From assembly GCA_041485845.1 (NCBI GenBank), contig JBGPKH010000618.1:1-5425 (forward strand): 5,425 bases of DNA. Direction: 5' to 3'. Positions 1-3,996 of this stretch are shown piece after piece. The notes under the pieces were generated by a model, which had not been told where the DNA came from, did not search any database, and worked only from the letters and a program-made list of their open reading frames with translations. The position numbers and the translations under genes were made by a program. Position 1 is the first letter of the stretch; each line of letters opens with the position of its first letter. This stretch comes from OMOG01 sp041485845 (GTDB lineage: Bacteria > Acidobacteriota > Terriglobia > Bryobacterales > Bryobacteraceae).

Positions 1-2
1 AC

Positions 3-863
3 ACGGCCCTGATGGTGGCGGCCTGCCGGGCGATCGAGACCGCGCGCCCCGACGGGCTGGTGCGCGATCCGTTCGCCGGGCGGCTTGCCGGCGAACGTGG
101 CATGGCCATCGCACGCGCGTTGCCCCGCCTGGACATCATGTCCTTCGCCGTCGGAATCCGCGCCCGTTTCCTCGACGAGCTGGTCGCCGGCGTCTTCCAG
201 GTGCGAAAGGTGGAGACCGTGCTCAGCCTGGGATCGGGTTTGGATACGCGCCCCTGGCGGCTGGATCTGCCGGCCGGCCTGCGGTGGATGGAGGTCGATT
301 TCCCGGCCATGCTGGACTACAAGTCGGGCATGCTGGCCGGGCATCCTGCGAATTGCCGTGTAGAGCGCATGGCGGCGGACCTGAATGACCCATCCGGACG
401 ACGCGCGCTCTTTGCCGCGGCCGGCGGCGCGCCCGCCCTGATGATCACCGAAGGACTGCTCATGTACTTGCCGGCGGAGACGGTCGAGGCGCTGGCGGTC
501 GAACCGGCGCGGTGGAGCGGTGTCCAATACTGGCTGATGGATCTCACCTCGCGCGAGGCGGCACGCCGCGTGGGCATGGACCCATTCCAATCGATACAGA
601 AGGTGCGCGCCGAGACGCATCTGGATGGCGCGGAAACGATCGAGGTGTTGGAGCGGACGGGTTGGAGTCGGTTGGAGTCGCGAAGCTATCGGGCGAACGC
701 GCTCGCCGTCGCGCCGGAGCGGATCAAGGCGCTGATTGGCGCTCGCCACGCCTCGGAACCGCCACCACCACTGCCTGACGATGCAAGCGGCGTGCACCTG
801 TTCGGCAGAGCGCCGGTCCAGAGTTCCAGAGCGCTCGGGGGCCGGTTCGCATGGGCCGGGTAG
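3..863 (+). CDS. SAM-dependent methyltransferase, PPM1/TcmP (leucine carboxyl methyltransferase-like) family, 5' end outside window
   Basis: This is the C-terminal, nearly complete part of a class I SAM-dependent methyltransferase. The frame is open to the left edge (codons Thr-Ala-Leu precede the ATG at 12), and family members usually have several residues before this point, so the true start is probably just off the window. Counting from the ATG at 12, the SAM-binding motif I is LSLGSGLDTR (residues 71-80). The acidic loop MEVDFP follows at 93-98, and the family signature EGLLMYL is at 147-153. The last part, around VHLFGRA (261-267), is a typical C-terminal strand. The family includes polyketide O-methyltransferases and protein phosphatase methyltransferases; most bacterial members have no known substrate, and none can be named here. 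The protein is soluble, with no signal peptide or membrane segment. It may be host sequence or older island cargo. Confidence 0.88.
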   Translation, partial: TALMVAACRAIETARPDGLVRDPFAGRLAGERGMAIARALPRLDIMSFAVGIRARFLDELVAGVFQVRKVETVLSLGSGLDTRPWRLDLPAGLRWMEVDFPAMLDYKSGMLAGHPANCRVERMAADLNDPSGRRALFAAAGGAPALMITEGLLMYLPAETVEALAVEPARWSGVQYWLMDLTSREAARRVGMDPFQSIQKVRAETHLDGAETIEVLERTGWSRLESRSYRANALAVAPERIKALIGARHASEPPPPLPDDASGVHLFGRAPVQSSRALGGRFAWAG

Positions 864-913
864 CGGGTGGGCGAACCCTTCCCGGGGTGGCTAGCGCCTC
901 GTGTAGAATGGGC

Positions 914-919
914 GAGGCG
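914..919 (+). promoter_or_regulatory. Ribosome binding site that decides the start at 926
   Basis: GAGGCG lies six bases before the ATG at 926. The earlier in-frame ATGs at 851 and 908 have no comparable purine-rich stretch, and the one at 851 would overlap the methyltransferase gene. Confidence 0.45.
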
Positions 920-925
920 AAAGTC

Positions 926-1483
926 ATGCTGCACACCCGATTGACCACGGCGTATGGCGTGGAAACCATCGCTTTCGGACCCTTGACCGTGCCCGAGCAT
1001 ATCGAGATCTGCATTGTAGTTGTAGAGAAGATCCCGGTCGCGGTGTTCTTCCGGCACCTGCCGCCGGCGGCGTGGATTCAAAGCCTCAAGACTGCGGAGG
1101 TGAAAGTGTGGTTCCAGACCGGGTCGGCGGAACAGGCGCGGGAGGCGGTCTGTAGCAGAGTGGACGCCATCGTCGCGCAGGGCGGTATCGCCGATGGATG
1201 CCCATTGGCCGCCGCCGCGTCGGACATTTCCCGCACGTGCCTTTTCGGTCCCGAGTGGCCGGATGCGCCGATGCGCGTCGTTCGCAACCGCGTGGCGGAG
1301 GAGTGGGCCAGCCGCGATGCCAGGACTCCCCCGCCACCGAATCCGCCCGAATTCATCGGCAGCGCCGGGCTTGGCCCGAACGACTGCCGCATGCCCAAGT
1401 TCTCGGCGATCCTTCCGGCGCCCGAGACCGCGGGAGACTTCGAGGAGATGTGCCTGGCCGCAGGGGAAAGCGTGAACCTATGA
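926..1483 (+). CDS. Hypothetical protein, about 185 aa, no recognised family
   Basis: I do not recognise this protein. The start at 926 is chosen because of the GAGGCG just upstream; in-frame ATGs at 851 and 908 would give up to 210 aa. The N-terminal third (residues 1-65) alternates hydrophobic and polar residues like a small beta-rich domain, with a hydrophobic core at about 27-42 (IEICIVVVEKIPVAVFF). That stretch is too short and too charged to be a clear membrane span. Residues 66-84 look helical. The rest is loop-rich, with a proline run (TPPPPNPP, 134-141) and scattered cysteines (29, 76, 92, 105, 154, 176). The stop codon overlaps the start of the next gene (ATGA), so the two are probably translated together from one message. 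GC-rich codon use matches the neighbours, which supports real coding. It could be phage or island cargo. Confidence 0.6.
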   Translation: MLHTRLTTAYGVETIAFGPLTVPEHIEICIVVVEKIPVAVFFRHLPPAAWIQSLKTAEVKVWFQTGSAEQAREAVCSRVDAIVAQGGIADGCPLAAAASDISRTCLFGPEWPDAPMRVVRNRVAEEWASRDARTPPPPNPPEFIGSAGLGPNDCRMPKFSAILPAPETAGDFEEMCLAAGESVNL

Positions 1484-1698
1484 CCTGCTGCACCGAACTC
1501 GACCGACTGATGGACCGCGACCTGGCGCGCAACGCACAGCCTTATCAGCTCTGCAACGGCACGATCATCACCGAGATCGACACCGAGTATTTCCTGGTGT
1601 TCGGCGAGGAGCGCCACCAGTTCGCGGGCATCAACTACTGCCCCTTCTGCGGAAGAGCGCTCTCCCGGCAATTGTGGAACGCGGAGAAAAAGAAGTAG
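1480..1698 (+). CDS. Small zinc-ribbon-like protein with CPFC knuckle, 72 aa
   Basis: The start ATG at 1480 overlaps the TGA of the preceding gene in an ATGA junction, the usual sign of translational coupling. A purine stretch (AGGGGAAAG, 1462-1470) lies upstream. The frame is open well before 1480, but the overlap favours this start. Near the C-terminus is YCPFCGRAL (residues 53-61), a CxxC knuckle of the kind found in zinc ribbons. An N-terminal Cys3-Cys4 pair, or Cys25, could complete a metal site. The middle (about 27-50) is predicted beta-strand. Short proteins of unknown function ending in a CPFCGR motif are common in phages and prophages. The lysine-rich tail (EKKK) would suit nucleic acid contact, but this is only a guess. 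The function is unknown. Confidence 0.65.
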   Translation: MTCCTELDRLMDRDLARNAQPYQLCNGTIITEIDTEYFLVFGEERHQFAGINYCPFCGRALSRQLWNAEKKK

Positions 1699-1742
1699 CG
1701 CTCACGGGGTGTACGTCTCAAAATGGGCAAGATGTGGGCGCG

Positions 1743-1940
1743 CTTGTTGCACCGCAGTTTTATGACCTCATTGGGCCGGCGGGCGCTGCGGCATTTCTAT
1801 GCTTTCGACCTGCTCTGGCTGGAGGGCCGCGGCCTGCCGCTCATCGACTGTAAGCGGATGCTTCGCCAAGTGGTCCGCCGCAGCCGTCAGCGATTCTGTA
1901 CCTCGATCATGGCATCGGCGCCGGCGCGGAGTTGTTTCAG
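1743..1940 (+). pseudogene. ATP-dependent DNA ligase fragment (LigD/LigB-like), frameshifted
   Basis: Three short pieces in alternating frames together resemble the nucleotidyltransferase domain of bacterial ATP-dependent DNA ligases. PQFYDLIG is read at 1752-1775. After a frame change comes RHFYAFDLLWLEG with GLPLIDCKRMLRQVV at about 1786-1875, which contains the conserved YAFDLLWLxG core. After a second shift near 1890 comes LYLDHGIGAGAELFQ at 1896-1940, matching the region after the ligase KR motif. No catalytic lysine motif (KxDG), start codon or C-terminal OB domain is present, so this is a remnant of roughly 65 codons from a protein of 300 or more residues. The frameshifts show it is non-functional. 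The right end runs directly into an integrase tail, so it appears to be debris within or beside a decayed integrative element. Confidence 0.6.
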
Positions 1941-2043
1941 CATTACGCCATCCCCTGCCCGCCAAGCCCGCATTGATGAGCGGATGGAGCGCGTGCATTC
2001 AGGAACGGATTACGCGGCAGAGAAACCGAAACTGCTTCACTGA
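1941..2043 (+). pseudogene. Tyrosine integrase C-terminal tail (remnant 1)
   Basis: From 1951 the frame reads SPARQARIDERMERVHSGT and continues to a TGA at 2041. This aligns with the end of the second integrase remnant at 3656-3817: both contain RQxRI, a Met-rich helix, HSGT and a Lys/Glu-rich tail. Immediately before, in the neighbouring frame, 1941-1949 encodes His-Tyr-Ala. This matches the KHYA around the catalytic tyrosine if about 5 nt (the Lys-Trp codons) have been lost. Everything N-terminal of the tyrosine is missing and replaced by ligase debris. The tail ends about 60 bp from a tRNA-Leu 3' end, the usual position of an integrase gene next to its attachment site. Confidence 0.6.
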
Positions 2044-2084
2044 ATTGGGCACAAACGAAAAGAGCTGCCGTATCTTGTTGATAT

Positions 2085-2125
2085 TGAAGCGACGGCGAGA
2101 TATTTGGTGCGGAGAGGGGGACTTG
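2085..2125. repeat. 41-bp direct repeat, copy 1 (att-like, tRNA-Leu 3' end)
   Basis: This copy matches 3815-3855 at 39 of 41 positions without gaps; the differences are at 2089 and 2097. The left 20 bases are flanking sequence and the right 21 are the 3' end of a tRNA read on the minus strand. Weaker similarity (GGCACA, an A-rich stretch, GCCG) continues leftwards to about 2048, where both copies follow an integrase tail. It looks like an attachment-site copy. Confidence 0.8.
2105..2125 (-). pseudogene. tRNA-Leu 3' end remnant (CCA, acceptor strand, half T-arm)
   Basis: On the minus strand this reads CAAG, CCCCC, TCTCCGC and ACCA: part of the T-loop, the T-stem 3' strand, the acceptor 3' strand, the discriminator base and CCA. 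It is identical to the tRNA-Leu(GAG) piece at 3835-3855. Beyond 2125 the match stops. A decayed continuation is possible, since CCCCACG at about 2136-2142 also occurs at 3859-3865, but it is not convincing. It cannot make a functional tRNA. Confidence 0.7.
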
Positions 2126-2274
2126 GCCTTCAGGTCCCCACGTAGTTCCCGTAACTTACCGATTCCACGTATAGCCAAAACGGTCAGAACGGCACGAAAG
2201 GGAGGCCCCTGAGCACATTCCTGGCACACTCGCCGGGTAGCCAGGGTCTCCCAACACAACCCGAAAAGCATCTC

Positions 2275-2308
2275 AAGGCGTCGCCACCGGGCGGCGCCTT
2301 TTGCTTTT
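2275..2308 (+). terminator. Strong rho-independent terminator
   Basis: An 11-bp stem (AAGGCGTCGCC at 2275-2285 with GGCGGCGCCTT at 2290-2300, one G-T wobble) closes an ACCG loop. It is followed by TTGCTTTT. It would end plus-strand transcripts arriving from the left, yet no intact plus-strand gene lies just upstream. The transcript it once ended was probably deleted when the element collapsed. Confidence 0.8.
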
Positions 2309-2323
2309 CATGCGAGGACTTTC

Positions 2324-2512
2324 GTGCAAGAATTCCGTCAACCCAAAGCCCGCCCGCCATACTCCCGGCGCGCGTTGGCCGCCTACTGGCTCGTGAAGGC
2401 CGCCATCGAACTGAATCGGCGCGGCATCCGCGGGACGCTTTCCGACTCCTGCCACCTGCCGGGCACCGACCTAGCCAAGTGGGCCGAACGTGAAGAAGTC
2501 GCGTCTCCGTGA
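2324..2512 (+). CDS. Hypothetical small protein, 62 aa, GTG start
   Basis: The start is GTG with GAGGA (about 2313-2317) at suitable spacing; no in-frame ATG exists near it. The product is basic at its N-terminus (residues 4-16 are rich in Arg, Lys and Pro). It has an amphipathic helix at about 16-33 (LAAYWLVKAAIELNRRG) and a polar C-terminal part. I recognise no family. It lies just after the terminator and inside the repeat-bounded segment, so it may be a leftover gene of the collapsed element. An overlapping minus-strand frame of similar length has a much less protein-like composition. Coding is plausible but not certain. Confidence 0.4.
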   Translation: MQEFRQPKARPPYSRRALAAYWLVKAAIELNRRGIRGTLSDSCHLPGTDLAKWAEREEVASP

Positions 2513-2528
2513 CGTCTCCGCGTCTCCG
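2502..2528. repeat. Short tandem repeat, CGTCTCCG x3
   Basis: CGTCTCCG occurs at 2502-2509, 2513-2520 and 2521-2528; the first two are separated by TGA, which is the stop codon of the small ORF. The array begins at the very end of that ORF and runs into non-coding sequence. Its role is unknown. Confidence 0.7.
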
Positions 2529-2626
2529 GTCCTGGCGGTGACCGGCGGCGTTGGGACCCCTTCGGCGACCCGGGCGGCGGGTAGAAGGGTAGCACGCTGG
2601 GCGCAGCGATAGCGCCGAAAAACAGG

Positions 2627-2642
2627 TTGATGGGTTGATGGG
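2627..2642. repeat. TTGATGGG tandem duplicate after the vapC stop
   Basis: Two perfect adjacent copies of TTGATGGG end one base before the stop codon of the toxin gene. The stretch 2529-2626 between the two repeat groups is GC-rich and holds no gene I can support. Confidence 0.65.
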
Positions 2643-2643
2643 G

Positions 2644-3039
2644 CTACCAGGCGAAGGTTTTCATGCGCGGCACATGGGTGAAGTGCGCGTCCCTGGTTGC
2701 CAGCGGCAAGTCATACTGCCTGGCCATCGCCGCGATCCAGAGGTCGTTGTCCGGGATGGGCTTGCCAATCTGTGCCAGTTCGGCTTTGACTTGGCCGTAG
2801 ACCTCCGTGGTTTCCTGGTCGGCGAACAACACCACGGCGTACGTCAGAAGGTCGTGGATGTATGCGAGTTGTTCCTGCCGGCGCTGTGCCCGCTGGGCGC
2901 CGAAGTGAAGTTCACCGAGCACCACCCAGGGCAAGTACACGGGGGTGAGGCCGACGAAGTACGGCTGCAAAGCCTTGTCACCGCGAAAGTATGCGACCAC
3001 GACGTTGGTGTCCACCAGGACACTACCAGCCATGTTCAT
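2644..3039 (-). CDS. vapC: VapC-family toxin, PIN-domain ribonuclease
   Basis: The 131-residue product is a single PIN domain, the normal length for VapC. These toxins are Mg-dependent endoribonucleases that cut tRNA or rRNA when freed from their antitoxin. The acidic active-site residues are all visible: Asp10 in VLVDTN, Glu43 in LGELHFG, Asp99 in IPDNDLWIAA (with Asp97 nearby) and Asp117 in LATRDAHF. The start is ATG at 3039 or, two codons later, ATG at 3033. Either start overlaps the end of the antitoxin gene, by 17 or 11 nt, the usual operon arrangement with antitoxin first. The frame is intact with no missing catalytic residue, so the toxin is probably functional. Its survival amid decayed genes fits selection by addiction. 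Confidence 0.92.
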   Translation of the reverse strand: MNMAGSVLVDTNVVVAYFRGDKALQPYFVGLTPVYLPWVVLGELHFGAQRAQRRQEQLAYIHDLLTYAVVLFADQETTEVYGQVKAELAQIGKPIPDNDLWIAAMARQYDLPLATRDAHFTHVPRMKTFAW

Positions 3040-3262
3040 TGATTTGTTCGCAGCCTTCCTCGATGACCCTTTCCATTTCGTCGGCTTCTTCCGGCGAGAG
3101 GCATCCGAACGTGCGGGCGAGAGCCGCTTCCCGTTCGACCTGGCTGATCGGCTTGAGCCGCCGGATGAAACTGGCGGCCATTTCCAGCCTGTCCGGCGGA
3201 AGGGCCTTCAAATCCTCGACGATGTTTTCGAGCGGGCTCACAACTTCAAGGTACACCGGCAT
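3023..3262 (-). CDS. vapB: VapB-like antitoxin, 79 aa
   Basis: This small acidic protein is encoded directly before the PIN toxin and overlaps its start, so it is assigned as the antitoxin mainly by position and size. No AbrB or ribbon-helix-helix domain is evident. Residues 21-36 (LPPDRLEMAASFIRRL) resemble the helical core of short antitoxins of the DUF2281 type. The C-terminal half (about 57-77, rich in Glu and Asp) would wrap the toxin and block its acidic site. The start is uncertain: ATG at 3262 has only a weak ribosome site, and a GTG at 3241 (codon 8, preceded by TTGAAGTT) would give 72 aa. Promoter and self-repression sites should lie between 3263 and 3307, which also separates it from the divergent phage gene. 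Confidence 0.75.
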   Translation of the reverse strand: MPVYLEVVSPLENIVEDLKALPPDRLEMAASFIRRLKPISQVEREAALARTFGCLSPEEADEMERVIEEGCEQINEHGW

Positions 3263-3284
3263 GATCGCCCAGGCAAGCAGGAGC

Positions 3285-3304
3285 AGGAGTTGAAAGGAGT
3301 TGAA
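3285..3304 (+). repeat. Perfect 10-bp tandem repeat containing the ribosome site, AGGAGTTGAA x2
   Basis: AGGAGTTGAA occurs at 3285-3294 and 3295-3304. The second AGGAG (3295-3299) sits eight bases before the ATG at 3308 and is an excellent Shine-Dalgarno; the first copy is a duplicate of it. The repeat also lies in the divergent region upstream of the antitoxin gene, so it could equally be an operator. Confidence 0.7.
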
Positions 3305-3307
3305 CGT

Positions 3308-3654
3308 ATGAGCGAAAACCCCATTCTGGTGACCCAGGCCGAGTACTCGCGCCAGCGTAACAAGAGCCCGCAGTACATTGGCAAGCTGTACAAGGCAGGC
3401 GTCCTCGTCATGCGCGGCCGACTGGTGGACGCGACGGTCTCCGACGCGGTGCTGGACAACAAGCCCACCGAGAAGACCACGATGGACAGCCAGGCGCCCG
3501 CGAGCTATGCCCCTGCGAGGCTGGCCGACATGGTGTTCCGCGCCAAACTGCGCCGCCTGGAGTTCGATACCCGCCAGGCAAACTGGTGGAGGCCACGGTG
3601 GTGAAGGAGCGGTGGGCCGCCATCCTCGTGGTCATCAAGGAGCGTGTCCTGGCC
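3308..3654 (+). pseudogene. Phage DNA-packaging (Nu1/small terminase-like) protein, frameshifted and truncated
   Basis: The start at 3308 has a strong ribosome site. Residues 7-50 (ILVTQAEYSRQRNKSPQYIGK and following) look like a helix-turn-helix that reads a DNA site, as in Nu1-type phage small terminase subunits. After a linker comes a charged helix (about 70-90, RAKLRRLEFDTRQ). In such proteins this is followed by a Gly-Lys-Leu-Val motif. Here the original frame stops at 3602-3604 after WWRPRW. In the +1 neighbouring frame, GKLVEATVVKERWAAILVV follows at once from 3577. A single lost G in the CAGGCAAA stretch near 3578 explains this. The restored reading continues to about 3654, then becomes an integrase tail in yet another frame. 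The family assignment is by pattern memory; the frameshift is seen directly. Confidence 0.65.
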
Positions 3655-3655
3655 G

Positions 3656-3817
3656 GACCAGGATGCGGCCGACGTGCTGGGCAACAGCCCGGCGATTATT
3701 CGGAAGCACTACGCGAAATGGAATGTCCAGCGTCAGGACCGGATTAGGAGCCTGATGCAAACGATGCACTCTGGCACGTTTTTGGCACAGAAGGAAAAGG
3801 CCGCCATAACTGTATGA
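3656..3817 (+). pseudogene. Tyrosine integrase C-terminal fragment (remnant 2)
   Basis: The frame beginning at 3656 encodes DQDAADVLGNSPAIIRKHYAKW, the end of a tyrosine recombinase catalytic domain. The nucleophilic tyrosine is at codon 3710-3712, and LGN occupies the usual LGH position. A C-terminal helix (RQDRIRSLMQ) and HSGTFLAQKEK follow, to the stop at 3815. Only about 53 codons remain of the usual 350-400; the Arg, Lys and HxxR catalytic residues are gone, so it is inactive. Its 5' side is fused to the phage gene. TGGCAC occurs twice near the end (about 3772 and 3784), possibly integrase arm-type sites inside the coding sequence. The gene points directly at the tRNA-Leu fragment, the normal arrangement for a tRNA-targeting element. 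Confidence 0.8.
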
Positions 3818-3855
3818 AACGACGGCCAGATATTTGGTGCGGAGAGGGGGACTTG
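3815..3855. repeat. 41-bp direct repeat, copy 2 (att-like, tRNA-Leu 3' end)
   Basis: This copy matches 2085-2125 at 39 of 41 positions. Unlike copy 1, it continues into a longer, well-formed piece of the tRNA. It begins at the stop codon of integrase remnant 2. Confidence 0.8.
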
Positions 3856-3891
3856 AACCCCCACGAGATTGCTCCCGCTAGCACCTCAAGC
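3835..3891 (-). tRNA. tRNA-Leu(GAG) 3' half, fragment acting as attachment site
   Basis: Read on the minus strand, the fragment starts with the last bases of the anticodon stem (GC). It continues with the anticodon loop TTGAGGT (anticodon GAG, 3885-3887), the stem strand GCTAG and a long class II variable arm (GGGAGCAATCTC). The T-arm GGGGG-TTCAAGT-CCCCC, the acceptor strand TCTCCGC and encoded ACCA complete it. The long variable arm and GAG anticodon identify tRNA-Leu. The 5' half (acceptor 5' strand, D-arm, rest of the anticodon stem) is absent: sequence right of 3891 is unrelated. The break at the anticodon stem-loop is a usual crossover point for tyrosine integrases. It is therefore an att remnant, not a working tRNA. 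Confidence 0.85.
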
Positions 3892-3892
3892 C

Positions 3893-3911
3893 AAAAGCGG
3901 CGATATCGCCG
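3893..3911 (-). terminator. Palindrome with short T-run, possible weak int terminator
   Basis: The 14-bp perfect palindrome at 3898-3911 (core GGCGATATCGCC) is followed on the minus strand by C and TTTT (3893-3896). It lies 15-30 bp after the integrase stop. The stem is only about 5 bp with an ATAT loop, so termination would be weak. Its position next to the tRNA break also allows a role as a core-site protein-binding palindrome. Confidence 0.35.
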
Positions 3912-3912
3912 G

Positions 3913-3996
3913 GTATCCTGGGAGATTAAGTTGCTGATTTCTTTGGGTCGCCTGTATCCCCCGGTATCCCATGTTTTCCCGGTGTGGTTACAGTTT
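3913..3996. repeat. Short direct repeats at the int end (GTATCC x3, GGTTACAG x2), possible arm-type sites
   Basis: GTATCC occurs at 3913-3918, 3954-3959 and 3964-3969, the last two as GTATCCCC and GTATCCCA. GGTTACAG then occurs twice with a 12-base period between about 3976 and 3996. They overlap the last codons of the integrase gene, next to the attachment site. Clusters of short same-direction repeats there often bind the integrase N-terminal domain. They could also simply reflect the Thr/Val/Gly-rich tail they encode. Confidence 0.35.

Larger units (their letters stand above)
2126..3855. mobile_element. Collapsed 1.73-kb integrative element carrying vapBC and phage debris
   Basis: The segment lies between two att-like 41-bp direct repeats that both contain the tRNA-Leu 3' end. 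It holds a terminator, a small unknown ORF, a toxin-antitoxin pair on the minus strand, a frameshifted phage DNA-packaging-like gene and the last 53 codons of a tyrosine integrase that points at the right-hand repeat. An integrase abutting a tRNA 3' half is the classic end of a tRNA-targeted element. The lost integrase body, and its fusion to phage sequence, indicate large internal deletions. The boundaries are inferred from the repeats only. Confidence 0.55.

Noticed and set aside
879..909. Possible sigma-70 promoter (TTCCCG and TAGAAT) before the gene at 926
   Set aside because: The spacing is 19 bp, the -35 box is poor, and the -10 box lies only 16 bp before the start codon. It is too weak to annotate.
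1078..1671. Long minus-strand 197-aa ORF opposite the 926 and 1480 genes
   Set aside because: It contradicts the ATGA-coupled plus-strand pair and its composition is that of antisense GC-rich sequence. I prefer the plus-strand genes, though the 926 gene has no recognised family.
2126..2160. Continuation of a second tRNA past the first 41-bp repeat
   Set aside because: CCCCACG and TCCCG-like bits can be aligned with the real tRNA fragment only with a 10-base insertion in the T-loop. This would not fold as a tRNA, so only 2105-2125 is called.
1999..2271. Minus-strand 90-aa ORF across the first repeat and tRNA remnant
   Set aside because: It spans the integrase tail, the att-like repeat and non-coding sequence, has no good start signal, and its translation resembles no protein family. 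It is a shadow of a region explained otherwise.
2598..2626. Hairpin GGCGC...GCGCC followed by GAAAAA, considered as a terminator for vapC
   Set aside because: On the minus strand the T-run comes before the hairpin rather than after it, and on the plus strand the hairpin is followed by A bases, so neither direction fits a rho-independent terminator.
2635..3042. Plus-strand 135-aa ORF opposite vapC
   Set aside because: It is fully antisense to the PIN toxin, whose catalytic residues are all recognisable. The long open frame is a by-product of GC-rich coding.
2945..3307. N-terminal extension of the plus-strand frame upstream of 3308
   Set aside because: The first 121 codons run antisense to the vapBC genes. 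The strong ribosome site at 3295-3299 and recognisable protein start support initiation at 3308.
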